A model generated the notes under the pieces. It made no database searches and was not told where the DNA came from. It worked only from the letters and a program-made list of their open reading frames with translations. A DNA stretch of 64,000 nt, taken from the IMG/VR virus record IMGVR_UViG_3300008113_000084, positions 25,382 to 89,381 of that record. One strand, written 5' to 3'. The translations under genes were made by a program, and so were the position numbers. Positions 40,477 through 48,206 of the stretch are shown here, in pieces (position 1 is the first letter of the stretch; each line of letters opens with the position of its first letter). This stretch comes from a virus.

Positions 40477-40752
40477 TTAGTCGCAAGATTTGAATCTGTG
40501 GAACAGAAGGCCAGTCTTGCCTTCGCTGTTGATTGCTCTGACGCTTGAACCGTAACCGGCTGGGTCATACCAGTGGTAGAACCAGTCGGTAAGTTCTTTT
40601 TCCTTGTCTGTCACGCCGTCACCGACAACGGTGATCTCGACGATTCCGCCGTAGTCATACTCGTAAACATCCCAGCCCTTGACGGCTTCAGGATTTTTCT
40701 CCGAGTATCCGCGCAGCCAGCTGATTCTTTCGGCAGGTACTTTTAGGCTCAT
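40477..40752 (-). CDS. Hypothetical protein, 91 aa
   Basis: The ATG at 40752 overlaps the stop of the upstream 63 aa gene by four bases. Begins MSLKVPAERISWLRGYSEKN; beta-rich core with many Tyr and Trp residues (YEYDYGGIVEITVVGD). No family recognised. Confidence 0.6.
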   Translation of the reverse strand: MSLKVPAERISWLRGYSEKNPEAVKGWDVYEYDYGGIVEITVVGDGVTDKEKELTDWFYHWYDPAGYGSSVRAINSEGKTGLLFHRFKSCD

Positions 40753-40940
40753 TGGTCGTACCCCAGGATTTCGTTGACTTGGTCGAGCAGGCTTTCCTCT
40801 TCCAGCCCTTCGCTCAGCTCCCCTACCGTGTGCCTCAGGTTGTTCGTGTGCCTGGCCAGCTTTTTGACCAGGTCTTTCTTGTCCTCGGTCAAGCCTTCCA
40901 AAATGTCGTTGACCAAGTCTTCCAACGCTGCATCGTCCAT
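40749..40940 (-). CDS. Hypothetical acidic helical protein, 63 aa
   Basis: Very acidic helical protein (MDDAALEDLVNDILEGLTED), with overlapping ends on both sides. Two bases separate it from the YubB-like gene upstream. Possibly an adaptor or inhibitor; function unknown. Confidence 0.6.
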   Translation of the reverse strand: MDDAALEDLVNDILEGLTEDKKDLVKKLARHTNNLRHTVGELSEGLEEESLLDQVNEILGYDQ

Positions 40941-40942
40941 GC

Positions 40943-41662
40943 TTATCCTCCTCGACTACCGCAGTAGTCCCAAGTTCTGTCTTCGTAACACTTTTCGCCC
41001 TTGAGACGCAGACGGCCCTGGAACCCAATGCCGCCTTCGTAGTACCGTAGCTGTATAAGCAGCTCGGGGTATTGCTTGGCCAGTTCTCGAATTACAGGTT
41101 CTGGCGGAGACCAAGCTGTACTGAAGCTGAGACCGTAAATAGACTTGCCGTCTTTTTCCTGGTAGCTGGAACCAGAACAGTCGGCGTTCCACTTTGTGCC
41201 CCAGTTCTTAACTCGCCAGTCGTACCAGTTCAGCACGCCATACGTTTTCATGTTGAAGTTGTAATTGTTAGCCATACGCTCGTACGACATGACCTTTTCT
41301 TCTGTCAGCGTGTCGCTGCCGTCGTCAATAGACGCATGACTTCCGATAACTGCCAAGAAAGCTTTGAGTCTATTTTCTGGATAAGCTATGGTTAGAGCTT
41401 CTGGAACAGCCAGATTTATTTTTCTTTTTTTGTCGCCGTCGTACTTATTGAGAACTTCTTGCACGTCCTCTTCTGTACCAAACAACGCTGTATAAACTGA
41501 CTCTAGGCTTCCTGAAACTGTGTCCTTTATAGTTATCGGCGTCGGTATTATCTTTTCAAAGTCTAGCGCTATTTCGCTTTCTCCTTTAATTCTCTTGCGC
41601 AGCTTCAGCACTACCTGTGGTTTTCCCTTTACTAGTAGATCGTTTTCGCACCAGTTCGGCAT
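40943..41662 (-). CDS. Api92/YubB-like (DUF1281) protein
   Basis: 239 aa. Begins MPNWCENDLLVKG, and later shows NWGTKWNA and FSTAWSPPEPVIRELAKQYP, the pattern of the DUF1281 ferredoxin-like family found on phages and plasmids. Function unknown; the conserved Trp/Asn residues may line a ligand pocket. Overlaps the next gene's end by 77 bases. Confidence 0.75.
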   Translation of the reverse strand: MPNWCENDLLVKGKPQVVLKLRKRIKGESEIALDFEKIIPTPITIKDTVSGSLESVYTALFGTEEDVQEVLNKYDGDKKRKINLAVPEALTIAYPENRLKAFLAVIGSHASIDDGSDTLTEEKVMSYERMANNYNFNMKTYGVLNWYDWRVKNWGTKWNADCSGSSYQEKDGKSIYGLSFSTAWSPPEPVIRELAKQYPELLIQLRYYEGGIGFQGRLRLKGEKCYEDRTWDYCGSRGG

Positions 41663-41963
41663 TTTTAATATTGCCTTTCTTATCGATGAACCCTACCCAC
41701 TCGTGTATGCAGTCAGCAACGTGCATACGCAGCACGCTGGTTGGACAGGTGGTTAGCATGTTTTCAAACATATACGTGACCCACTTCAAGTCTTTTAAAA
41801 CTTTCTTGTGGTCGTTCCAGTAGACTTTCAACTCCGCAACTAGGCTTTCGTGTTCGTTGCGGAGTGATTCTCTTTTTGCTTTGTAAGCGTCTTCGTGAAA
41901 TTTGTAATGCACCTGCTGCCACTTCTCCAGCTTTTCTCTAAGCTGCTTCTCATCCTTGATCAT
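41586..41963 (-). CDS. Hypothetical protein, 125 aa
   Basis: Helical, Lys/Glu-rich protein (EKLEKWQQVHYKFHEDAYKA), ending in a Ser/Lys/Thr-rich tail. The 3' end overlaps the start of the DUF1281 gene by 77 bases in another frame. No family recognised. Confidence 0.55.
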   Translation of the reverse strand: MIKDEKQLREKLEKWQQVHYKFHEDAYKAKRESLRNEHESLVAELKVYWNDHKKVLKDLKWVTYMFENMLTTCPTSVLRMHVADCIHEWVGFIDKKGNIKNAELVRKRSTSKGKTTGSAEAAQEN

Positions 41964-41971
41964 TGGAACTC

Positions 41972-42301
41972 CTAGCTGTAGGCTTTGAATGCCACTATCG
42001 CTGCTACCGCTACGGCTAAGCAGACAAGAGCTTGAACGCTTATTTTCTTGTCAGTTAGCATCAGCGGTAGCGCCGAGTACATGACTGTTATGATTAGGTC
42101 CCAGATCAGCGATGCCGCCACGATTCGTTTCGTGTCGTTTAAGTGTCTTACCAGTAAGACCCACAGTGTTGCGGTCGCTAGAGTTAAAACCCAAGTAGCC
42201 GGAAAGACAAACCAAGCGTTTCTCAGGTTTTGGCTGTAGGTCAACCAGCTGAGCAGGCCATACAGGGCTATGGCCGAAGAGAAACACAAAATGACATACA
42301 T
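41972..42301 (-). CDS. Four-helix integral membrane protein, 109 aa
   Basis: Four hydrophobic segments of about 20 residues (about 3-20, 28-50, 60-82, 88-106) separated by short polar turns; the N-terminus starts straight into the first helix. Its ribosome-binding site GAGG lies in the 3' arm of the upstream terminator. Resembles small multidrug-resistance-sized proteins in length and topology, but no family motif is visible. Confidence 0.65.
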   Translation of the reverse strand: MYVILCFSSAIALYGLLSWLTYSQNLRNAWFVFPATWVLTLATATLWVLLVRHLNDTKRIVAASLIWDLIITVMYSALPLMLTDKKISVQALVCLAVAVAAIVAFKAYS

Positions 42302-42340
42302 AAAAGCCTCGGGGGAAAGAACTTGCGCTCTTTCCCCCGA
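42302..42340 (-). terminator. Rho-independent terminator
   Basis: A 12 bp perfect stem (TCGGGGGAAAGA / TCTTTCCCCCGA) followed on the minus strand by GGCTTTTA. Ends the transcript of the secreted-protein genes. Confidence 0.8.
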
Positions 42341-42393
42341 TAAGCTTATTCAGGTTTTATGTCAAGTTTTTATGTCAAAAACCTGACCGAATC

Positions 42394-42735
42394 TTAGTAT
42401 CGGCAGCATGCGTAGAACATGCCATTTGCCCCTTGCGCGATTCCGACTTCACGCGGTGCCCACTTATGCCTAAAACAGCAATTCATCTCAGCCTGGTGCG
42501 GGGTGACCCCACAGCCCACGCCTTCATAGCCGCTATTGCCGCCGAAGTGGCCGATGCGGCAGAGCGAGGCCATGTAATTGGCTGCGTGCTGCGCTGTTCC
42601 GAGAAACGGGCGATTGGTTTGTTGCGCGTTATTGGTGCCATATGTTCTGCGATTAACCAGTCCGAATGGTCCGGCAGAAACAACAGAAACGCTGGTCATA
42701 ACCAACAAAGCTGCAAACGCAACGCGACTACGCAT
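42394..42735 (-). CDS. Secreted Cys-rich protein, planctomycete-like
   Basis: 113 aa. Signal peptide (MRSRVAFAALLVMTSVSVVSA, cut before GP). The mature part has GHFGGNSGYEGVGCG, ECNCC-like NCC, and VGIAQGANGMFYACCRY. I recognise this GGNxGYEGxG...NCC...VGxAQGxNGxWYxxxRY pattern from families of small exported proteins in Planctomycetes. Four or more Cys could form disulfides. Unusual for a phage; possibly acquired from a host. AAAGG precedes the ATG. Confidence 0.72.
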   Translation of the reverse strand: MRSRVAFAALLVMTSVSVVSAGPFGLVNRRTYGTNNAQQTNRPFLGTAQHAANYMASLCRIGHFGGNSGYEGVGCGVTPHQAEMNCCFRHKWAPREVGIAQGANGMFYACCRY

Positions 42736-42788
42736 ACTAAATTCCTTTCTTTACCATCCTTGAACTAAGGAACCTAACGGCAAAGCAG

Positions 42789-43082
42789 TCAGTTCTTCAG
42801 CTGAATGTCAGGCTGCTTGCCACTCTGGTGTACCTTAACGCCCTTCTCCTTGGCGGGAATCGTGGCGCTAAGTTTGCCATCCTTGCTGGTGATAGGAGCC
42901 AGTGTCCCATCTCGCAGCAACAGGGCGGGTTTGCCGCTCTTGTCCACCACCACAGACACGGGCTCATGGTGACGGGTTTCAACCCGAGACTCACGACGCT
43001 CGCGAATACGGTCTAAGGGCCCTGCAACTGCAAAGTTAGCGCTGCTCAAAGCAAGAACCGCAATCAAAGCAAACTTACGCAT
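42789..43082 (-). CDS. Secreted small protein, 97 aa
   Basis: Signal peptide (MRKFALIAVLALSSANFAVA, cut before GP), then a basic stretch with Arg/Glu repeats and a compact C-terminal domain (VSVVVDKSGKPALLL). Located right before the Cys-rich secreted protein gene and, like it, begins its mature part with GP. AAGG precedes the ATG. Function unknown. Confidence 0.65.
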   Translation of the reverse strand: MRKFALIAVLALSSANFAVAGPLDRIRERRESRVETRHHEPVSVVVDKSGKPALLLRDGTLAPITSKDGKLSATIPAKEKGVKVHQSGKQPDIQLKN

Positions 43083-43135
43083 TTAACTACCTTCCTGGAA
43101 CAAACAAAAAACAGACAAGGAATACTTGCCTGCAA

Positions 43136-43208
43136 TGGACCTGGCAGGAATTGAACCTGCGACCAGACGTATATAAGACGTCCGCTCGTACCACTGAGCT
43201 ACAGGTCC
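43136..43208 (-). tRNA. tRNA-Ile(UAU)
   Basis: Complete 73-base cloverleaf: acceptor GGACCTG/CAGGTCC, D-arm GCTC/GAGC, anticodon stem GACGT/ACGTC with loop CTTATAT (anticodon TAT), T-arm GCAGG TTCAATT CCTGC. Reads AUA. Bacteria usually read AUA with a lysidine-modified CAU tRNA, so a direct UAU anticodon is unusual. Confidence 0.9.
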
Positions 43209-43245
43209 AGTCAGACTATGGTATCGAATATAATACCGTAGTCAA

Positions 43246-43319
43246 TACTCTCGGCGGGAATTGAACCCACAACCTACGGAGTAGAAATCCGTTGCTCTAT
43301 ACAGTTGGGCTACGAAAGC
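43246..43319 (-). tRNA. tRNA-Arg(UCU)
   Basis: 74 bases. Acceptor GCTTTCG/CGAGAGT (with two wobble pairs), anticodon stem ACGGA/TCCGT with loop TTTCTAC (anticodon TCT), T-arm GTGGG TTCAATT CCCGC. The D-stem has one mismatch (GCCC/GAGC). Reads AGA/AGG. Confidence 0.85.
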
Positions 43320-43325
43320 CTTGGT

Positions 43326-44006
43326 TTAAGATAAGTTTTCTAAAGTTTCAAAATAAACGTTAGCTCTGCGTACGTTATCTTCTGACGCTGGTAATCCTAC
43401 GCTTACAAAATAATTAGGCTCTATACCTAAAGCTTGGTTAACCGCTATTCTGCCTTCTTGAGACGCTTCAAAATAAATATATTCCATATTAAAATCATCG
43501 TCCCAAAGTATTCTTTCTTGCATACACTCTATTACTTCTTCCCAAGCTTCGTTATTAGTGTCTTTAATTCCAGTTATTTCTACTTCTTTGTCTAAGTATT
43601 TGATATTACACTTGTTTAACCAATGTCTTAGTGATTTATTTTTCCAAGTTGCGTATTGAGGTTTGTTCGTTTTAGGATCATATAGCTCTATTTCGTCGTT
43701 AACCGTTTGTTTTAAAATGCAAAACACAGCGTGTACTATAGCCTCTGACCACGCGTACAGTTCTTTTGGTTCTGTTTCATCTACAAGTTCTTTGACCACA
43801 TAAGCTAAATTTACTATTTTTTCTTCGTCTGGCATTTTGTTAAAAACTTCTGAACAATAATCAACGGAGACAGGTTCATTTTCATCGTCTTCTTTTAAAT
43901 CTGTATAGAGTAGTATAGTGTCATAAAGACAGAATGCGCCGAAAAGAAACAATTCTTTTTCAGGGCCTCTTAAAACTCTAACTCCTGCGGAAGTTGCCCA
44001 GCTCAT
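43326..44006 (-). CDS. Hypothetical AT-rich protein between tRNA genes, 226 aa
   Basis: Acidic, helical protein (EDDENEPVSVDYCSEVFNKM) with very AT-rich codons compared with neighbours. AAGGAG precedes the ATG. It sits between tRNA-Arg and tRNA-Thr, a common insertion place, so it may be a later arrival. No family recognised. Confidence 0.6.
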   Translation of the reverse strand: MSWATSAGVRVLRGPEKELFLFGAFCLYDTILLYTDLKEDDENEPVSVDYCSEVFNKMPDEEKIVNLAYVVKELVDETEPKELYAWSEAIVHAVFCILKQTVNDEIELYDPKTNKPQYATWKNKSLRHWLNKCNIKYLDKEVEITGIKDTNNEAWEEVIECMQERILWDDDFNMEYIYFEASQEGRIAVNQALGIEPNYFVSVGLPASEDNVRRANVYFETLENLS

Positions 44007-44034
44007 AAAAACTCCTTTTCAGTTAAAAACATAT

Positions 44035-44106
44035 AGCCACCGATGGGAATCGAACCCACAACCCCTGGTTTACAAAACCAGAGCTCTACCGTTGAGCTAC
44101 AGTGGC
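44035..44106 (-). tRNA. tRNA-Thr(UGU)
   Basis: 72 bases. Acceptor GCCACTG/CGGTGGC (one wobble), D-arm GCTC/GAGC, anticodon stem CTGGT/ACCAG with loop TTTGTAA (anticodon TGT), T-arm GTGGG TTCGATT CCCAT. Reads ACA. No encoded CCA. Confidence 0.9.
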
Positions 44107-44140
44107 AAGACCGTGCGGAATGCCGGTTCCGCACGGTCTT
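44107..44140 (-). terminator. Hairpin between coiled-coil gene and tRNA-Thr
   Basis: 14 bp perfect stem (AAGACCGTGCGGAA / TTCCGCACGGTCTT) right before the tRNA-Thr 5' end. The T-run is weak, so it may act as a terminator or as a processing signal for the tRNA. Confidence 0.55.
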
Positions 44141-44143
44141 AGA

Positions 44144-44506
44144 TCAGAAGGGCAGTTCCATGTCAGTCTTGATACCGTTTATGGTATCGGAGAGTTTGAC
44201 AATCAGCTTGAACAGCTCGTCCTTCTTTACTGCGTAGTGTGAGGCTGTGACAATCTCCTTGTCAACGTGCATCACACGCTCCGTGAATGTCTTGATTACG
44301 GAGTTTACTTCAGACTTGTACGCCTCGAGGGCTTCCTTGAAGCTCTGCTCCTTTTCGGCGATGCTGTGCTCCAGCTCGGTGTAGTGATCCTCCAGCGCCC
44401 GCAGCCTCCTTTCCAGGTTATCCAGCCGCTGTGACGTAACAACGTCTGGCGCTGCCAGCGCTGGGATGGGTTGCGTAACCGTCTTCTCTTTCCTCAAGCT
44501 GAACAT
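44144..44506 (-). CDS. Coiled-coil protein, 120 aa
   Basis: Predicted coiled coil over most of its length (RLDNLERRLRALEDHYTELE and onward), with a Pro-containing N-terminus. AAGGAG precedes the ATG. Such proteins in phages are often structural or scaffold parts; no evidence decides here. Confidence 0.6.
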   Translation of the reverse strand: MFSLRKEKTVTQPIPALAAPDVVTSQRLDNLERRLRALEDHYTELEHSIAEKEQSFKEALEAYKSEVNSVIKTFTERVMHVDKEIVTASHYAVKKDELFKLIVKLSDTINGIKTDMELPF

Positions 44507-44517
44507 GTTTACTCCTT

Positions 44518-46227
44518 TTAGAAGTCGATAAACCGCGACAACTGCGGCGCAGAGACCGTCCTGGTCTGAACCTGCTCTCTCTGTATATCTCGAACAGTTA
44601 CCGTACTCCTTTCTGGAAAGATATCAAAACTCATAAACACCTTCTCGTCAAGGCACACGGTGACACACACCTCTCTGACGGAGGTGCCAGGGAAACAGTT
44701 ATCCCTGTTGTTTTCCTCCGTAATGCTAACAACGGAGGATCGGAAGTCCGTAATTCCGTTTGAGAAAGATTTCTTGAAGATCAAACGCCCACCCAAGTAA
44801 ACATAAAGCGCATCAGACTTGTGCTGCCTGTTCTGGCTAAGCTCTCCAAACCGGAGAGTATGCACGCACATCATCTCGAAAGGATCAGAACCCTGTACTG
44901 ATACGCTGGCGACATTCTCATCCGCGAAAGTGTAGACAGTTGCTGGATCACCCAGATTCAATTCGTTAACATTGTCCAAGCTGCCCGTGTAGTTATGCTT
45001 GAGCACGTCTTCCCACGACCGGCTGTAGTAGCTAACGTCAGCAGGGTCGGTGGGTAGCAGGCTTTTGACGGTAGCTTTTCTGTCTTCCTCGTTGATCACA
45101 CCTTTGTTAGTCGAAACAGCTTCGGTGTAAATTCTTTGGAAGTCGTCGTAAACCCGCACCTCATTATTGACAGCGGCATACACTTTGTTCCTGCTGCAAG
45201 ACAGAGACAAAGTGTCGTCTGGCAATTTGAAGAGCATCATCGCCTTTTCCAAGGCGTACTCCGAATAACGAATCGATGGGTTGCGGTATGGGAAAAAGCC
45301 GTAAGCTTCCTTGCCCATCGTGTTTTGCGAGTCGCAGCTTCGAAGCAGCATACACACCCAGTGCTGATTCGAGTCTATTTCAAGCAGCGTCCTGCGGCTG
45401 GTGTGGATGAACTTGCTATTCAACCTAGCTGAGTCAGAAGCGCTCAGCATGCAAGTTCCCCGACGATACCTGCTTACCAGATTCAACTCACTAAGCTGAA
45501 TAAACTTGTTTCTGTAACCGTTGTAGCTGTGTTTGAAAAACTGAACTATGCGAGCTGCTGACATGTTTCTAGCTACGACGTGTTGGGCTGTAACAGAGCA
45601 TTCGTCTGCGCCTATCCAGCTTCTGAAAGAAAAATGCGACAGCGCCCTGGTCATATTCTTACAGTCGCTGGTGAAGAACTCGTCTGGCGTAATCGACAGA
45701 TCGCCCATCATTAGAGTTGACATTGCGAATATGTCCTGGCTGTCTAGCCTGGAACCTTTTACCGTCTCTCCCGTTTTCTGGTCTACGTAGGACGGATTAG
45801 CGCAAAACGTGTCGAACAATATGTCTGGGTAACGCCGCAAAGACTTTTTCTCAGCGTCGTACTTTAGAATACAGGCGTGAAACTTTAAAGGGTTGCCAGG
45901 GTCTTCGTAAAAAGCCAGGATTTGGCCGTTGCCAAAGAAATTCTCGTGAATGGCAACGTGCAGCACTTTGCCAGGCAAGTCCACTTTCTTGATAACTTCA
46001 TTGGATGTCTCGTTCACCAGGTGCAGGCGCTTGGGAGTGTCAGCACCAACGATGACGCAGCTGGGCCATTTGTTGCTCAGGCTGGTCTCGCGCCAGACTC
46101 TGGCGCGTTTTGACTTGGTTAGAACACCTTGGGCGGTATCGCTTGAGCTGATCTGGAACGACGATATCTTTGCCAAATCAGCCTTGATCCTCACCGCTTC
46201 GTGGAACGTGTTCACTTGCGTGTTCAT
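44518..46227 (-). CDS. Hypothetical protein, 569 aa
   Basis: Long beta-rich protein with many repeated hydrophobic/Arg patches; the repeating strands suggest a beta-propeller or virion-type fold, though no WD signature is clear. AAGGA precedes the ATG. It overlaps the 120 aa gene upstream by 50 bases. Could be a virion or adhesin part; not recognised. Confidence 0.55.
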   Translation of the reverse strand: MNTQVNTFHEAVRIKADLAKISSFQISSSDTAQGVLTKSKRARVWRETSLSNKWPSCVIVGADTPKRLHLVNETSNEVIKKVDLPGKVLHVAIHENFFGNGQILAFYEDPGNPLKFHACILKYDAEKKSLRRYPDILFDTFCANPSYVDQKTGETVKGSRLDSQDIFAMSTLMMGDLSITPDEFFTSDCKNMTRALSHFSFRSWIGADECSVTAQHVVARNMSAARIVQFFKHSYNGYRNKFIQLSELNLVSRYRRGTCMLSASDSARLNSKFIHTSRRTLLEIDSNQHWVCMLLRSCDSQNTMGKEAYGFFPYRNPSIRYSEYALEKAMMLFKLPDDTLSLSCSRNKVYAAVNNEVRVYDDFQRIYTEAVSTNKGVINEEDRKATVKSLLPTDPADVSYYSRSWEDVLKHNYTGSLDNVNELNLGDPATVYTFADENVASVSVQGSDPFEMMCVHTLRFGELSQNRQHKSDALYVYLGGRLIFKKSFSNGITDFRSSVVSITEENNRDNCFPGTSVREVCVTVCLDEKVFMSFDIFPERSTVTVRDIQREQVQTRTVSAPQLSRFIDF

Positions 46228-46540
46228 GTTTTTTCCTTAATGCCTCTATCTGTTGGGCCAGCTCTGCTGCGGCAATGTCCGCAGCTTCAAACATCTGGTT
46301 AATCTGGGCAGCCTGGTGCATCAGCATTTTGGACGTCTGTCCGCTGATGCCGACCAAGCTGGTGGGGTTGCTGACCGAGCCATCTCGGCCCAGCAACAAA
46401 CCGAAAGGAAGGTCGGTATTTCCGACCTTCCAGTTAAAGACAATCGCTACCGTGTCCAGGTACGGGTCAGTCGAAAAGCCCGCCTTGGTCGCTTCCTCGA
46501 AGTGGGTCAGGGTTTTCTGGACCGGCAGCATCTCTGACAT
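46178..46540 (-). CDS. Hypothetical protein, 120 aa
   Basis: GAGG precedes the ATG. Mixed domain (DTVAIVFNWKVGNTDLPFG), then a helical Gln/Ala-rich C-terminus (AAELAQQIEALRKKHEHAS). Overlaps both neighbours in other frames. Function unknown. Confidence 0.55.
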   Translation of the reverse strand: MSEMLPVQKTLTHFEEATKAGFSTDPYLDTVAIVFNWKVGNTDLPFGLLLGRDGSVSNPTSLVGISGQTSKMLMHQAAQINQMFEAADIAAAELAQQIEALRKKHEHASEHVPRSGEDQG

Positions 46541-46862
46541 GTTCGTCCTCTGTCTTGTCGGTAAGACTTTCCAGGGTATCTAAGAACCCTGTTGTTGTGC
46601 GCACAGCCAACCACCAAGGTATGACCGACCACCAAGGTAATATAGGGAGGCACAGCAGAGTTAGCCAGAGAGACGAGTGATATGAAAAACAGAACCGACA
46701 AGACAGAAGCTCACCGAACTTTCGAGTTACCCACCATTTGCCTTCGTCTCTGAATAACTCAGCCCAGGCTCTGTAGTATGCGAATATTGATCCATCAAAC
46801 CAGACGTCGAGTATGGCTTTGGAACCTAACACGCACAATACAAAAGCCATGGGCTGAGTCAT
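46467..46862 (-). CDS. DUF1360-like membrane protein, 131 aa
   Basis: Hydrophobic N-terminal and central segments with LLSCRFCFSYHSSLWL, similar to the CxYC/CxxC motif of DUF1360 membrane proteins, followed by an acidic soluble tail. AGGAG precedes the ATG. Function unknown; probably in the inner membrane. Confidence 0.55.
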   Translation of the reverse strand: MTQPMAFVLCVLGSKAILDVWFDGSIFAYYRAWAELFRDEGKWWVTRKFGELLSCRFCFSYHSSLWLTLLCLPILPWWSVIPWWLAVRTTTGFLDTLESLTDKTEDEHVRDAAGPENPDPLRGSDQGGLFD

Positions 46863-46873
46863 CAGGCTATCTC

Positions 46874-47185
46874 CTACGCAACTTCTTCAGGCTTCTTGAC
46901 AGTTTCTTTGCTGCACACAAAGACAACGCTTTCAGCGTCGTCTAGGTCGTCTTTCACTGCCAAGACGTAGTCGGTAGAGTAGTTTACCTCGAAGAACTCT
47001 TGAGAGCAAAACTTCCTCCAGGTTTCCACCAGCCGAAAAACAAAGCCAGCATAGTCTCCATATTTTGACTCAGGCTTTACACACTCTTCGTAAAACGTGA
47101 GGCCGTCAATTTTCTCTGCGATCTGTTTGATCAATTCCTTGACAGGGAGCACAACGGCGCGTTGGTAGTCATAGTACTTGTTCAT
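46874..47185 (-). CDS. Hypothetical protein, 103 aa
   Basis: Starts MNKYYDYQRAVVLPVKEL with AAGGAAGG upstream; longer starts lack a site. Helical, with an acidic C-terminal part (DDLDDAESVVFVCSKE). No family recognised. Confidence 0.6.
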   Translation of the reverse strand: MNKYYDYQRAVVLPVKELIKQIAEKIDGLTFYEECVKPESKYGDYAGFVFRLVETWRKFCSQEFFEVNYSTDYVLAVKDDLDDAESVVFVCSKETVKKPEEVA

Positions 47186-47477
47186 TTTTTCCTTCCTTCT
47201 GATTTTGCAGGTGATACGATTTGACCGAGCTGCTGAATGACAGCAGTCGCTCAAACTTGTCCTCGTACTCTTCTGGGAAGTCCAGAACAAAGTAACTTCC
47301 CGTGCCCTTGTATAAATACTCAGCCAGGTGCGCTCCGTCGATGGCCATTTCCAGGATTCTTCCCAGATAGCCAGCGTCAGTTTCCAGCTGGGTGTAAACT
47401 CGGTAGCGGATTCTGCCGTTCCCACTCTCGCCAGTAGGCGCTGGACGGCCCGACTTCTGGACGTTCGACGCAGTCAT
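47169..47477 (-). CDS. Hypothetical protein, 102 aa
   Basis: Starts at the ATG at 47477 with GAGG eleven bases upstream; it overlaps the next upstream gene by 101 bases and is the weaker of the two. The C-terminal half has a plausible fold (AGYLGRILEMAIDGAHLAEY, YFVLDFPEEYEDKFERLL). Function unknown. Confidence 0.5.
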   Translation of the reverse strand: MTASNVQKSGRPAPTGESGNGRIRYRVYTQLETDAGYLGRILEMAIDGAHLAEYLYKGTGSYFVLDFPEEYEDKFERLLSFSSSVKSYHLQNQKEGKNEQVL

Positions 47478-47655
47478 CAAGGTCACGGTCCTCGATAAAT
47501 TCGCGTACAAACTCAAGAGGCGACAGGCCAGCTTGGATCGCACGCTCCATCTCTTCTTCGCTGATGTCTGCATCATTTTTCGTAAGGAGAGTCCTTCTCC
47601 GTAAGTGCCACTCGCACTGGGCTTTCCATAAACCCGTTTCAAGCTGTTCGCTCAT
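47377..47655 (-). CDS. Hypothetical protein, 92 aa
   Basis: Starts at the ATG at 47655 with AGGAG directly upstream. Helical and acidic (AQCEWHLRRRTLLTKNDADI, EEEMERAIQAGLSPLEFV). No family recognised. Confidence 0.55.
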   Translation of the reverse strand: MSEQLETGLWKAQCEWHLRRRTLLTKNDADISEEEMERAIQAGLSPLEFVREFIEDRDLDDCVERPEVGPSSAYWREWERQNPLPSLHPAGN

Positions 47656-47674
47656 AAGGCTCCTGTAAATACTA

Positions 47675-47698
47675 GCGGCCAGGGTCTCCCCTGGCCGC
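47675..47698. terminator. G/C-rich hairpin
   Basis: 10 bp perfect stem (GCGGCCAGGG / CCCTGGCCGC) with a four-base loop, between the small membrane protein gene and the gene at 47377-47655. No T-run follows, so it may be a weak terminator or mRNA-stabilising hairpin. Confidence 0.5.
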
Positions 47699-47703
47699 AT
47701 CGT

Positions 47704-47859
47704 TCACTTGGTTTTGTCCTGCACGTATGAAAAGCTATAAAGCGTGCAGTACAGAATAACACCAGCAAACACGATAGGTACAAAGCCGCCGGTTACGAAA
47801 CAAAGCAAAGCACAACCGGCCAGCGTGAAGATAAAGATTCCGCCCAGATCGCCTAGCAA
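47704..47859 (-). CDS. Small membrane protein, 51 aa, TTG start
   Basis: AGGAG lies five bases before TTG at 47859. The product has two hydrophobic segments (IFIFTLAGCALLCFVTG and VPIVFAGVILYCTLYSF) and a charged C-terminus. The size and topology fit a small phage inner-membrane protein; a holin or antiholin is a possibility but no lysis gene is nearby. Confidence 0.55.
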   Translation of the reverse strand: MLGDLGGIFIFTLAGCALLCFVTGGFVPIVFAGVILYCTLYSFSYVQDKTK

Positions 47860-47870
47860 GGTAGCTCCTG

Positions 47871-48074
47871 CTAGTTTGGCCACTCAGCAGATGTGGCTCT
47901 ATCCGGCACCGGTTCTCCTTGGGTATAACCCTGGGTAGTCGCGGAGGGTAAAGGCGGCTCCAGTGGATAATCTCTCAGCCTAAGAGCTGGAAGACTCACG
48001 GTACTCATGGGCTTGCGATAGGTCCCTACAAGCCCCCGCCTTTCAAGCCAACGTCTGGGTGAGCGACTGGTCAT
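47871..48074 (-). CDS. Hypothetical basic protein, 67 aa
   Basis: Arg/Pro-rich, disordered-looking protein (MTSRSPRRWLERRGLVGTY). An AGG lies eight bases before the ATG. It follows the small membrane protein gene at 48084-48206, and the next gene's TTG lies 12 bases after its stop. Function unknown and coding status uncertain. Confidence 0.4.
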   Translation of the reverse strand: MTSRSPRRWLERRGLVGTYRKPMSTVSLPALRLRDYPLEPPLPSATTQGYTQGEPVPDRATSAEWPN

Positions 48075-48083
48075 ATGACATAC

Positions 48084-48206
48084 CTATGAGGCCCAATACA
48101 GAATTATCACAATCACCAGTATAACAGGCCAACACTCAATAATGATATTGTTGGTATCATTGAATAGACTTTTAACAAACCCTTCCTCGTCTTGGCTGTT
48201 CTTCAT
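48084..48206 (-). CDS. Small single-pass membrane protein, 40 aa
   Basis: A GGGGGAG site lies seven bases before the ATG. Acidic N-terminus (MKNSQDEEGF) and one C-terminal membrane segment (PVILVIVIILYWA). Its ATG abuts the ATG of the plus-strand terminase gene (CATATG), so its ribosome-binding site lies inside the terminase reading frame. Function unknown. Confidence 0.6.
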   Translation of the reverse strand: MKNSQDEEGFVKSLFNDTNNIIIECWPVILVIVIILYWAS

